From NCBI GenBank assembly GCA_003993805.1, contig RSEF01000020.1:1681212-1745211 (forward strand): 64,000 nt of DNA, in the 5' to 3' direction. A program made the position numbers and the translations under genes. Source of the DNA: Himantopus leucocephalus (lineage: Eukaryota > Chordata > Aves > Charadriiformes > Recurvirostridae). The notes beneath the pieces were generated by a model that was not told where the DNA came from, searched no databases, and saw only the letters and a list, made by a program, of their open reading frames with translations. Position 1 is the stretch's first letter, and each line of letters starts with the position of its first letter. This document shows positions 23,835 to 35,790 of this stretch, one piece after another.

Positions 23835-26800
23835 TCAAGAGCCACTGCTCCATCCGAGTCAGATGTACCTAAAGAGCTTCTCTTAATACCCAAGCTGTAT
23901 TTTCTCACCTTTCATCTCTGCAGAGTAACCTGGAGACTATGTTCAGTTATGGTGCCATCAGGTATGTCCCTTCTTACTATAAGCAAACTGCACGCCCCGT
24001 CACACACGAACCATAAGTCCATATTGGGTTCACAGCTGGAAGGAGGTGAAGGGAGAGCCAGTGCATCGCAGCAAGTACCACAACCACAGAGCGGGACACT
24101 GCTTTCCCTTCAGTCCCTGCATGGGGGCCCGGAGAAGCGAGAGGCACTCGGTGGTTGTGCCCAGGCCCGTGTTCTCCTGACGTGGAGAAGTGGTGACGGT
24201 GGGGGTTTCCTTCTGATGAGGTCGGGAGGAAGCATCAGGAATCATGGCCGCCCTTTGATGACCCTCGTACATTTAAAATCCAACTTTACAGTAAAGAGTC
24301 AGGCATCACTTTCTGGAAAGATGAGCAGCAAAGCAAAAGACAGGAATCATGAGAATGGCAAATCCGCACTGGAAATGGTCCTTGCACAAAACCCAGGGAA
24401 GTTTGATCTCTTATCAGACGGCATCAGCCTACCATGCTGCTACAGGACACGGAGCCAGTCAGCCCGCTTAGATTTGCTTTTGATCTGGTAAACAGATACC
24501 AGATCTGCTGCACAAGGTCTCTGTGTACACATCTGTCACACAAAACCCACAGCTGGCACCTGCAATACCTCTGCTGAAACCACACACAGAAGATACGTTG
24601 CTAGCAGTTAGGCTGTTAGCAATACAAGCTCGGAAAGCCAAGACCTCTGAGATGTGTTCTTATGAGAATAAACATACTACGGAGTATCACTGCTTTAGAT
24701 TTGATGAGGATCTGTTAATGCTCTTTCCATTCTCCATGACCTGATGAGGTTTCCTCACCATAGGAGCCCAAATCAGGTCCGCGAGGAACCTCCCTGGAGA
24801 CAGTCTTTGCCGTCAGACTGCTGCTTCTCCGAGCTGCTCATTAACTGGGCTTTCCGAGCGCTGCTGGTCTGCCTGGCTGCTGCTTCAAAACCCAAAGGGA
24901 AGGCTTTTTTTCTGCTCAACATTTTTCATTTCTTGTTTACCTGTTCATTTTAGTTTGGGAAGGAGACAGACTCTTTTCATTTGTGCTGTGAATAGAAAGC
25001 AAACCAAGGTTTCCCCAGGCCTGCATCTCACAAGCAACGGCGTCAACCTCCCAGCTCCGTCAGCATTGTGGCAGCCAAGTGCGCTCAAACACACCACGAA
25101 TGCTAACTCCATAACTGCCGGGTGACGCCAGCCCCACACCAGCCCACTGGCCCCAAAGCAGGAGGGAGGAGTTGTTGCCATACTTTGAGTTTTTAGCCCA
25201 GGCCAAATCTCAAGACCTCTCAGCTGTTCAGGAGAAGCTTCCCACGTTTGCAAAGAAAACTCATCTGGCACGCTTTTGTTGGCTTTGTCAGAGTCACCCC
25301 GATGCTCACATGTGGTAGATCTTGTCCAGAAGTTGAAATAACACTAGGCAGCAGAATTAGACATCAGGGAAAGAACAGGGTGCTATCCCATGATAAATCA
25401 AAGCATTCAGACAAGAGGCCAGAAACGTTTGGATCAGAGGGAGCTCAGAATAGAAGTGGAGCATCAAAAATTTTGGCCACTGGAGTACCAGAAAGATCTA
25501 ACAACCCTAGCATTTTCATGGCTGATTTTAATAGCCAGGTCTCAGTATCTTTGTTGTAACTCTGTAGTCAAAGCACATTGCACACAGACTCCTACGAGTC
25601 CATCAGGGGCTTCACCTGGCCCAGCTCCAGGAGAGAAGGTCCCACCAGAGCTGGCATAGCTGGTTTTGGAGAATACGCAGTCGAGAAAGGTCTGCAGGAA
25701 GCTCTCCACTTATATTAGTGTCATCCTTCACCTTGATGATAACTAAAAATAAAGTGCTGCAATAATCAACTAGATTGACTAAGACAGATGCTGCTTTTAA
25801 CATGTGTACTGTAATTAACTTACACAAGGCTAGAAAGCTCCATCTCAGCCTCTTCCCACAGTGGAGGAAGTTTGGCTTTCTAATAATAGGAGCGGGTAAC
25901 ACATGTTGAATTATAAAGTAATCAAAGTTGGTTTTGGCAGGAACAATCCAGATTTGTCGTGCTTCCATTTAATCTCCAAGTCTGACAGGCGTTCATCTCC
26001 CAATGGACCGGCTGCTTTTCTCGTAGCTCCTTCTGAATTTCTTTCCTCTGGCATAAGGTAGGGCCCAAATTCTTCACGGTAGGAGGGGAGGATTGCTTTC
26101 TCTGACCGTCCTCTTGACAACGCGCGTGCTGACTTGCTCTCACATGCCATATGGTTTGCACACACGAGTTCGCAACCACACACACACACGTCGCGGCTAA
26201 TCTGGACGCACGTTATGTGTGCACACCCACACAAAAGCTGGTGCAGCGATACGCTATACGCTTCAGTCGGAGTGGCCTCACCCCGAACTGTCACATATGG
26301 GATTACACGGCCCTGTCTGAGCAGCGGATAAAAGATGCTTCAGTGCCCTCTTCCATTTTCCAGCCTGCATGCATGCAACGTCCTTCCATTGCCTTTTGCC
26401 GCTGTTGACATAGATACCCATTGTTATTCTGGGACACAGCCTTGACAGTAACTGCTAGTTAACACTTTCTGGTTTATTAACTTGCCTCACAAATTCTCTC
26501 CTAACCCCAATTTCCAGATCCTGATTCCAATCAGCCTTAGAGCCCTTCCTGCCACCCCAGCTCTCCTGGGATCATGGCTGGTGTCACCAGTTCCCTCCCG
26601 CACCCCTGGCTTTCTCCCTTCCTCTACAGCTCCTCACCTGCGCTCTCCTTTCTTACTCGCTCAGCCCTTGCTTGGCCAAATCACATCTTTGGGTAGCCAT
26701 CTAGCAGGAACGCAGTTCCCCAGCAAGGAAACCCAGTCCCTTGCTGGCTTTGCTCTCACCAGCACAGCTAACACCCACAGTAACTAGGCGAGAGCGAGGG

Positions 26801-27546
26801 CTTCTGTGTCTTCTAAAAACTCAGAATCCATACTGAACTGTTAATTTGGGTTGCTAGATCATGTCCCATGCCTTTTTTTCTGGTGTTTCTTGCCAGGTTA
26901 AGCAGCCCATGATGCCCTCGCGTGTCTAGCTTGCCTTGTCAAGATGCCCTCCTTCACACAGCCCAGTACACGCAGAGCATCCTGCAGGTAACGCAGTGGC
27001 TGTCCCTCTCCATCTCACCACTTCGGATCAGCTTAACTAACAATAACTGACCCTCATCCTACTTTTACGTTTGCTGCCTGCACCTCCCTGTGCTCTTAGA
27101 TTTGCAGAACAGTTTATCCTGATCTGACTCCTACTTCCACACATGAGAAACCCCGCTGCCACAATAACATTTGTGCACTCTGTGTGCGCAGACACCTGCT
27201 CCAAATCCTCATGCTTGAGGGGACATCTCCGCAGCAGAGAAGCATGGCTGCAACGGGCCTGGGGTGCGCACATGCAGACACCCTTCGGCCGCAAAGGCTG
27301 CGCCTCCCAAAGCCCACGCTCAACACACATCGCACGCGAAGGCTTCACCACTCTCGGGGCACTGCGCACACAAACGAGCGCCCTCCCAAGCTGCTGCACC
27401 TCCAGTTTCCCATCTTCGGGTGTGTGCAACTTTGCAAACCTGCTGGGGACAGTCAACATCTGAAAACCTCACCTTAGGGTCCTCAGACATTAACTGGAAG
27501 CAAGCAATGGGGAGTTTATTCTGATGCAGTTAAAGAGATTTCCCCG

Positions 27547-27557
27547 CCCCCCCCCCC
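27547..27557 (+). repeat. Poly-C tract
   Basis: Eleven consecutive C within a longer C-rich run. Confidence 0.8.
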
Positions 27558-27719
27558 AGTTCTTATCTCATTAGATGCCAGAGAAAATGGTTTTGGCCAT
27601 GTCCACATTGCATAGCATTGACCTGGCTTCCACAAGCACCAGCTGCCTCCTGTGACTGCTGGGGAGGTAGAGCGAGCTCAGGATCCACCAGGCACGCGAT
27701 GCCCTGGGTGGACAAAGAG

Positions 27720-28058
27720 ACAAAGGAGGATCTAAAGGGGGCCCACAGGAGAGCTGGGGAGGGACTTTTTACAAGAGCATGGAGCGATAGGACAAGGGGG
27801 AATGGCTTCAAACTGGAAAAGGGGAGATTTAGAATAGATATTAGGAAGAAATATTTCCCTGTGAGGGTGGTGAGCCCCTGGCGCAGGTTGCCCCGAGAAG
27901 CTGTGGCTGCCCCATCCCTGGAGGTGTTCAAGGCCAGGTTGGACGGGGCTTGGAGCAACCTGGGCTGGTGGGAGGTGTCCCTGCCCAGGGCAGGGGGGTG
28001 GCACTGGATGGTCTTCCAGGTCCCTTCTAACCCAAACCATTCTATGATTCTATGATTT
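27720..28058 (+). mobile_element. CR1 LINE, 5'-truncated, with intact tail
   Basis: In order: agctggggagggactttttac, 'gataggacaagggggaatgg', a 'ttagaatagatattagg' block, 'ctgtgagggtggtgagcccctgg', 'aagctgtggctgccccatccctgg', 'gtgttcaaggccaggttgg', the 'gatggtcttccaggtcccttc' block, and the tail ctatgattctatgatt. The tail keeps two ATTCTATG units. The encoded ORF2 C-terminus is nearly readable (DRTRGNGFKL and RRLPREAV blocks), so this copy is younger than most here. Confidence 0.95.
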
Positions 28059-28425
28059 CCTCCTGCTCCAATGCAGACTCAACAAACTCACCCTCGAATT
28101 TGCTTTGGTGTAAGACCCAGCCTCTCTTGCCACTCGCTTGTTATTTGTTATGTTTGGCCATTATGCAAAGCGGCAGTCACTGACAGCACAAGTACAGTGC
28201 TGAGAGGAGGCAGTCTATGAGGATTAGCTGTAGTAAATCAGTGTAGTTTCCTTCTGATGTATTAAACAAGGAAAAGGCATAAAGCAGGAGAGCATTCTTG
28301 CAATGGGAGAGAAAGACTCGCACAAAGAAGATGGAGAGGCTGTAACCATGTTAACTAAACAAGCCCTGCGGAGTTTACTGTCCCTTATGACTTTCATCCC
28401 TATCTGTTGAGCTTCCTAATGAGGA
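28059..28425. other. Unique sequence, nothing recognised
   Basis: AT-moderate unique DNA between a CR1 and the coding-like block. Confidence 0.4.
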
Positions 28426-28470
28426 CACGTGACTTCACTTCGCTCTCACGTCACTTCAGCCGATGCAAAT
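28426..28470. promoter_or_regulatory. Cluster of perfect transcription-factor motifs
   Basis: Within 45 bases there is CACGTG (28426-28431, E-box), TCACGTCA (28446-28453, a CRE/ATF variant) and ATGCAAAT (28463-28470, perfect octamer). This density is unusual. The cluster lies just beyond the 3' side of the minus-strand coding-like frame. It could be an enhancer or a plus-strand promoter, and there is no TATA box. Confidence 0.35.
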
Positions 28471-28826
28471 CAGGTTTGCTCCTGTCTGCTTTGTATGTTA
28501 ACGTTGGCAACAGGGAGGTCACGTCCCTGATGCCCTCATAGAGGCAGCGCCGGTAGCCCTGGGTGATCTGGGTGCCTGCTCCGCTGAACTGGGACACATC
28601 TAAGGAAGAAGAGCTTAGTGACAGGTCCTGAGCACGCCAAAACTGGGGGGGATGTGGGCACCAGGAGCAGGTGCAGGTCCTTCAGCTCGCCCGGAAACTT
28701 GGTAGATGCCTTTGCTGCAGCAGCCCCCGTGCAGGCATACCACCGCTGCTGTGCCTCGGAGGCACTCTGCGTGATGGCCATGCCACAGCTGCCTTTTCTC
28801 CATAGAAGGGCACGGTGGGGACCCTG
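28454..28826 (-). pseudogene. GC3-rich coding-like stretch, frameshifted at a G7 run, unidentified protein
   Basis: On the minus strand, 28826-28645 is open in one frame, including MAITQSASEAQQRWYACTG and KFPGELKDLHLLLVPTSPP. From about 28681 to 28454 a second frame is open, including SGAGTQITQGYRRCLYEGIR. My counts give third-position GC of about 77% (34/44 codons) in the first frame and 87% (27/31) in the best part of the second, above the first and second positions. That is coding-type periodicity. The frames overlap at a run of seven G (28645-28651, plus strand), so one indel would join them. A pyrimidine-rich AG also precedes the second part, so a splice junction is an alternative. GY..CL.E recalls the Orange-type motif of Hairy-related factors, but there is no bHLH nearby. 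Identity is unknown. Confidence 0.3.
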
Positions 28827-31646
28827 TCAAAGCCAGAGGACCCTCTGTTTCACGATCCGGTCTGCTGCCATGCTTCCCCAGGGCTCTACTTACAGCTCTG
28901 CTCTTCACAGGCTCTGAACCATGCTGTAATGCACTGCAGCTTTCATTGAGACAAGAAGCAACTGCCTCATGTGGGATGGGGTGGTCCAACAGTTGAACAA
29001 GAAGGCAGAGAATGAAGCAAACGGTGTCCTCACAGTGCTATCCGTACCAGAGAGGTGCTGTTTTAGTTCACATTTGAAACCAAATGCTGCCTTTCTAAGC
29101 ACGGTGCTTTGAGTCAAGCAGAGCACAGCCCCAATTCAAACAAAGTCCTGGGACTTTGCTTGTGGAATATAAGGAAATCTCGACAAGGGTGAAGTTTCAT
29201 GGCATAGAAGTTACATATTACAGAAAGCACAACGTGCTGGCCATCTCCGGCATCCCTTGGGGCACTCCCAGCAGCACTTGCCCCAGACAGTAAGGTACCA
29301 GCATTTGCTGCATTGCAGTTACATACATGATTTTCCAAGGTTTATATTTCAGTTGAATCAAAAGCTTACACCCAAACATGCAAAGACTTCTCAGGTAGAC
29401 ATATGTAATGTAAATGTAACTCTCTCCACTCTCTTCCAACCCAGACGAAGGGAATGACATCTCGGTTTCCTCAGGTTTGTGCCTTTGGACCAAGGGTTAA
29501 CCAACACCAAGCTCCAGCTCTTCCAAAGGGAAGTTAGATCCATAAATTAAAAAATTGAAATGAAAACATGTGGCAGAGGCTCTGGCTGCTCTGACTTCCA
29601 AAGGTTTTGCAAACGGTGCCGGGTGGGAAACACTGCTCTGAACATTTTGGTGGTTTCCAGAAGAGAACACACACTTGCAAATACAATACACACACAGTGA
29701 ACATCTGTGCAAATGACAAATTTAACATTTATCCGGTTACTCCGTCCCTTTGTTATAAGCTACTGCTTTTCCTTCACGCTTCTCACCGCTAGTTAGCATG
29801 GGGAGCTGCAGAGCAGAGCTTCAGCAGCTGACCAGGGCAACGCTGTAGTTGGAGCATTTTGTGTTCAGTGAGAGATCCCCCTTCCCCTCCAGTGATAAAG
29901 AGGAACAGGGAAAAACCACTCTGCCTGGACCAGACTGTTTCCAGGATGAGCAGACTCAACCTGGGAAGGAACCTCAGCGCCAGAGCATGAGCACAGTGCG
30001 GTACACGCAGCGACAGTCCCAGCTCAGCGGCCGTGGGGAGGGTGGCTGTGGCAGACTGGGAGAGGAAGCCCAAAAATTACTAATGAGGCAAGGGAGTAGG
30101 GTAAGGTGATGTTTTGGGGGGACTAAGCCACCAGAGATAAAGACTCTGCTGGGGAGTGAGAGCCAGGACAAGGTCAGGCTGACCCACAGGACTCCAGGGA
30201 GTCCCATATTCCCAGAAACAGAGACCTCACCAGAGCTCTGATGGAAGGTCAGGTGCAGCCCCCAGGCGGATCGGGACAAGGTACTTGTCAGCACCGAGGA
30301 ATGCCAGACCTCTTGGCAGCTGGAAACGCCAAGCCCTGCTGCTGCCGTGGGACCTCCAAGCCAGAGGACAGCCATACCACTATTCTCTGCCACCTTCTCA
30401 CCCAGGTACGACCACAAACCCTCAGTACCGGTTTCCAGCAGAATTACTCTTCATGGCGAGGTTACAGCATGCAGCAGCTGTGAACGCAGCAAAAATTTGG
30501 CTGGCTGTTTTTTTTCCCCTGACTCCAAGTTCTCACAATGTAGTCAAAGCCACTTTCAGCTAGTTTCATTTAAAAAAAGTCTAGCAAACCTGCGAGTTTC
30601 ACACAAAACGCCAGCCATAAACCATCAAAGGTTCTGTTAGAGGGTTGCTGAACTTTAGCAACGCCTTTGATGAAAATGGTCTGAGTTTCAAGGGTGTAAT
30701 GAAACCCCAAATCATTCAAGTTTCACATGGTTGCAAATATTTCTCACAGTTCTGATCAAAGGTGTATTCAGCAGGGAAGAAGCTTTGATTTTGCAGTACA
30801 GGGGACGTGCTGAAATTTTCAAAGCCAGGCCCTGGGATTTAAATGAGCAGTTCTTCTTGGAAGCGATACAGCTAAACTTAGCAGCGCTTGGGGGGAAGTC
30901 ACACGAAGATGGCGTATTTGGATTCCTCCCGTTACCCCTAACCCCCGTCCTGGGGGGAGGTTTTAATCCCCCACACTGACGTTGAGGAAGGCTGTGTGCC
31001 CCCGCGGCATGTTTGGGTTCAACCGCTGCCCTCCCCACCTATCTATTTCCAATACTCTTCCCTGCCTCGCCTCTGCCGGCTGCTGACACCGCTGCTCTGC
31101 GGCGCAGCACTTCAGAGGAAAAGCTCAAGTGTGTTTTGAGGAGGCGGCGTGAGTGCTGCAGGACTGGTTGCTGACCCACATCCCAGGCAGCGCAGCTGGG
31201 GACCTTTCCCTGGCCACCTCTACAGGGTCCCTCCGCCACCCTGGGTCTCCCCGGCCAGCGTCACCTTGGGTGCAACAGGAAAGCAGCTGCATCTTTCACC
31301 GCACTCGGTGACGAGACCCAAATCCCCCCGGAGCCAGAGGCATATGTAAATGTCTGGTTTTAATACCACCGCCTTGCTGTGAAGTCTTCATTTGTGACAA
31401 AGATTTCCATAGCAACAGACTGATCTCGCTAGCAGGACTGTGGTCCCCTTGGAAGGGCAGGTGGAAGGAGGGAATAGAGAAAGCACAACGCCGCACAAAA
31501 CGCTACAGAGAAGTAGATATGGGTATTTCTGTAACCGGAGCGCCAGGCTTCCGCACGTCAAACCTCCCAAAGAAAGGGAATTCACCAAGAAACCTGTGAC
31601 TGCGTTAGGCTGGGGCTAAGGAGACACGGGCTCTGCACAAATCACA
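28827..31646. other. Unique sequence, nothing recognised
   Basis: Contains CA-rich patches near 29670-29700 and G/C runs near 30950. No supported gene and no repeat family. Confidence 0.4.
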
Positions 31647-31735
31647 TGGAATCACAGGATGGTTAGAGTTGGAAGGGACCTGAAAGATTATCTAGTTCCA
31701 ACCCCCCTGCCATGGGCAGGGCCACCTCCCACCCT
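31647..31735 (-). mobile_element. CR1 LINE, short 3' end in reverse orientation
   Basis: tggaatcacaggatggttag, then 'agttggaagggacctgaaag', 'ccaacccccctgccatggg' and 'cagggccacctcccacc' is the reverse complement of a CR1 3' terminus of the 'noted coalition' type (ggtggcactg/ggtcccttc class). It is truncated after about 90 bases. Confidence 0.9.
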
Positions 31736-32552
31736 GATTTGCCTGTGCACGCTGCTCTCCTTTGCTGTGCCACCTTACCTCTCTAAAGGGACAAGTTACG
31801 GGGACCTCAGAGGCGGAGGAGCACCTTCGGGCGCTGCAGCCCTCCAGCCAGAGGTGCGCAGAGCCGGGGACGGATCACATACCCTGCATCAGCAGGGGCG
31901 AGCTCCTGCCACAGCCCTGCCAGACATTTGCTCTATCCCCAGATCACCTCACAAGCCTATTTCTGTCCTCCAAAGGCAGCAGCTAGCAACACTGACCTAC
32001 CAGACCCTTCCATAATTAGCCACAGACTAATCAATGTTGAGATACTGCCTTTAAATCCTTAGTTACATGGCACTGCAGAAATGCAAAGCTTTGTCACGCC
32101 GATGGATGCAACTCTGTTGCACCAAAGATACGGTGCAGATGCTGTTTTTCCAAAGAACAGCCCATTTTACAGGCAGCCTGGCACGATACCACGATTCATT
32201 CCCACACCCAGTTTCCAACCAGTACAAATAATATGCACATGCATTGCAGAGCCATCAACTGCTGCCGAGGAGGCAGTAGCAGTATTTGGTCAGAAAGGGC
32301 TGGGGCAGCCAAGGACTTTTTTAGGCAACAGCAAATTTTTCTTTCTAATGTGTTTTGCTTCTTGATAATTTTATTATTTTCACTGAGACATTACAGTAAG
32401 TGGCTTGGTAGCACCTCGTGATTCTGACGAATAAATCACATCACGGCAATTTAACCGCAAAGGTAGCACCTTTGGCTGGCATATTTCACTGTAATGTGTC
32501 TAGAGGCATTTATGCAGAAATCCCTGCAAAGGCAAAACAGATTTTTTTTTTC
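31736..32552. other. Unique sequence, nothing recognised
   Basis: No supported frame and no repeat body. It ends in a T9-10 run at the start of the next duplication. Confidence 0.4.
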
Positions 32553-32819
32553 CATCCAGTCTGTGTAAATCCCTATTTACTTGGTTTTATTGTCCCAATA
32601 AGGCGCTACTGTTGTAACAGGTTCAAAGACGAGGGGCTTCAAGGGGGAAAGAACAAGATCCAGCATCACAGAAAACTTCAGTATTNCATCCAGTCTGTGT
32701 AAATCCCTATTTACTTGGTTTTATTGTCCCTATAAGGGGCTACTGTTGTAACAGGTCCAAAGACGAGGGGCTTCAAGGGGGAGAGAACAAGATCCAGCAT
32801 CACAGAAAACTTTAGTATC
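32553..32819. repeat. 133-bp near-identical tandem copy split by one N (assembly duplication)
   Basis: 32553-32685 and 32687-32819 match with about six substitutions and no indels. N is at 32686. Divergence is higher than at the other scars, but the abrupt N boundary again argues for two alleles or unmerged contig ends. Confidence 0.8.
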
Positions 32820-33238
32820 TTTAGCTTTGGTATTAACTGACTTAACACTTCACCCAGAAACACCAAAACCCATCACTCCTGAAATTCAAGCCTAATAAAG
32901 GTCCCAGTGCTTTCTGAGATCCTGGCAAATATGTTGCAGCGCTTTTCTTGCGCAGATTTCTCTGAAGTCCTGAATGCCTTTATTGCTGAAGGCACCATCA
33001 TTGTGAGAGCTGTAACTATTTCCTTTACTAAAGCCAGTAAAGGATGCCCCCAAAAGAAACATCCACTTCTTTGGGTTTAGGGTGACTGCATGAGATCATA
33101 TATTTGTTAATAATTCCTACATACATTCAGCTTTGCTCTTACTACCACTATTTCCACTTACCAGAAACATCACCTTGCTGCTTCTATCTCCTACCCCATC
33201 ACTCCCAAAGCAAAAAGTTGAGTTAAAGGGTGCCAGGG

Positions 33239-33282
33239 AAAAAAAAGAAAAAAAAAAACCAAACAACCCGAACAAAAAACTT
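33239..33282 (+). repeat. A-rich low-complexity tract
   Basis: Runs of A interrupted by G and CC, followed by aacaaaaaac. Confidence 0.85.
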
Positions 33283-35775
33283 GAAGTGCAGGAAAAGCTT
33301 TAGCATCACCCCCTTGCAAAGCTTAAACAGAGATGGGTACTTACTAGCCAGCTCAAACCAATATCCTGGACAAAAAACCCACCTTTCTCCTCACACCAGC
33401 AAACCCACAAGAATTTTCGGAGCCAACCTTTTATTCCTCCTGAGGGTAAACAACCAGCTTCCTGCCTGATCTGCTGAATTGGGTATTTTCTCCCCCTTCA
33501 TGCAAACGAGCAGTTAATTATTTACAAGCCTGTCTGTAATGCTCTAGTTTACATGCTGGAATTTACATGATTTATTAAACAAAATAGCATTTAAAAAGAA
33601 ATCCTGTCATAGTTATGTCATCCTTAAAGGAGACTGAACATTTTTTCTTGAGAAGTAAGTAAATTAAGGAATTGCTGAAGATGCCTTCTTTTGTTTGCAG
33701 CCATTTACCCACTTAAATAAATCATCTCCCTCCTCCCTTTCATTCACAGGTTTTGTGATGAAGTCTCATTAGGTGACTGACCTTTGTGAGTACGTTGGTG
33801 TTGCAGCAGGAACTGCTTCATGAAGAAGATTACGCATTAATCATGGATTCCTAAAGGACAGTCTTAAAAATCTGGGAAGGTCAGCTGGTAACTCTGTGTT
33901 GATTAGTGGCCCTGAGAGCGCAACAGTGAGAAATTAAAAGGGTATTTAACCCTTGCTAGGGGATTATTATGGTTTTTTTTAAATCCCAAGCCTTTATTTT
34001 TTTCTGCTGTGAAAAATCAGATTCGGTCTGACAAAACATTTGATAGAGATTGTGTCGGGTTGTCGGATAAAAAGCCTTACAAATGCAGCAAAAGCGATTT
34101 CGTTTTGCTATTTCAATTTTTTTTTTTTTTTCTTGAAACTATATCCCATTTAGAAGGAAACTGCTCCTGCATGTTCCTGAACATTATTCATTCCAGAAAC
34201 AGACTGTGATGCTGCCGAGCCTGAGCAATTTCTTACTGGGAAGTACTCCATACTTCTCGGAGCTGGACCTTCTCTAAATTCCGAGTCAGAGCCTACAGCC
34301 TCCGAATGCAATTAGCTGAGCGGTGTCTCCCTTAAGTGGAAACAAAGCCTAATGCGTTTAAGGCTGAGTCAAAACGGTTGAAACTGAGCTTCAAATAATA
34401 AACATATCAATCATTTTTCCTTCATTGGATTACACCTGTATCAATCATGATCTTCACAACAACCACAAAAGCACTCTTCCTCCACTTCCCGCTGCTTTCA
34501 GTACCAATGTCCTTGCACTTGGCACGGGCGACCCGCAACCTCTAACTCATCTTTTGTCAGCTAAAATGCCTTCTAATTTCCTTTCTTGACAAGCAGGTGT
34601 GATCCACAACCGCTAAAATCATAGGTTCATTTGTTATTGCAGGAAATTATCTAACTTAATAGAAGTTACCCCGGAAAATCCGTAAATAACAGGAATTTGG
34701 CTGTGGGTAAAAGCAGGTTTATATTCAAATAGAAATAAAGTTCACATTTGGGCAGCGGCAGTACTTAAATCACTGAGTCGGGTTACCGGGAGACCGATAT
34801 GGAGTCTTTTGAACTGAGGTCCAGTGTCCTTTTCAAACCCAGTTCTGCTGCCCGTCACTGGCTTTGATGTCGAAATCCTGGAGTGAACTGGGCTTGCCTG
34901 GGTTATCAGGAGGATCGTGCTGGGTAATCGTAACGGGCCGTTCTCGTCTTAAAATCCCTGGCAAGCTAACGCAGTGAATCTGAGTATGAATTTTTCAACA
35001 CTGACACTAATGTCTCTCTTCTTCTGCGGAGCTGAGCTATGGGAATAGTTGCCGGCAGCGGAATCGGCACAGCAGCTCACACCAGAGCAAGCGGCTGCGG
35101 AAAACACTCTGAGCAAGATTATTGCAAAATATCGCCTCGCTCCGTGTTAGGGACGTCGTCGATGGAGTGGATTATTTCCTTTCTTTCCAGCTGTTGATAG
35201 CAGAGGTTCGCTGCCAGCCCGCTCGGTGCCTGGCTCCCCTCTGATTTTGGGCGGGCTGGAATTACTCTAACTAATGGAGTGACTCCGGGCTTTTGTGAGT
35301 GAGACTCCAGCCTCAGGGGATGCAAAAAATGAGCCTTGTTTTCCTCTAGTCTCGAAATACAGGAGAAAGATGTGTGCATCATCACAAATAAGGGCATCCA
35401 TTCAATGTGAGATCTGAGCACTCCCCAGACTGATGAGAGAAAGCCGTGACTAAACCTACCCTGAGCTGTTGAACCCCGTTAGTGATGGCCCCGAGAGCCC
35501 CTCCGGCCTTAGAGCATGCAGGGACACAGTGCAACAGATACGACGTGGGAAAGACAAACCTTGCTGAGCAAAGACATGGGTCCCCTCTGGATTGCAGCGT
35601 GTGTCAAACTAGAGTGCTGCCACCTGCTTCTGTTCCCTAGTCAATGAATATTCTCCGATGAAGGAAAAGGACGAGCAAATCATTCTTAGATGAGGCAGAA
35701 AAAATATCTCAAGACACAGTCGTCATCTTCCCCTGCCTATGAGGCTGGAGTTACACTTTTTGGTTAATAGGATAA

Positions 35776-35790
35776 CAGCAGCAGCAGCAG
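35776..35790 (+). repeat. (CAG)5 microsatellite
   Basis: Five exact CAG units. It is not inside a supported coding frame. Confidence 0.85.

Larger units (their letters stand above)
18626..27719. other. Unique sequence, no gene recognised
   Basis: A long A+C-leaning stretch. It contains long but unsupported frames (plus 20104-20763, plus 23748-24491, plus 19339-19860), a (CA)6 run at 26177-26188, an A12 run near 19004-19015 and two short local repeats listed separately. 22880-23060 is relatively CpG-rich, but I see no promoter and no exon. Confidence 0.4.

Noticed and set aside
23748..24491. 247-codon plus-strand open frame, the longest in the window
   Set aside because: It starts at a non-specific start, contains the short ctcctcaaagtatt repeat in its first part and has no recognisable motif. 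A frame this long is only mildly surprising in 64 kb of moderate-GC DNA.
27618..28055. 145-codon open frame
   Set aside because: Most of it lies inside the CR1 at 27720-28058 and is the ORF2 C-terminal remnant, not a host gene.
30934..30951. cccctaaccccc, telomere-like
   Set aside because: A single imperfect unit, not an interstitial telomeric array.
34009..34140. KPYKC string resembling a C2H2 zinc-finger linker
   Set aside because: No second cysteine at the right spacing and no histidine pair follows.
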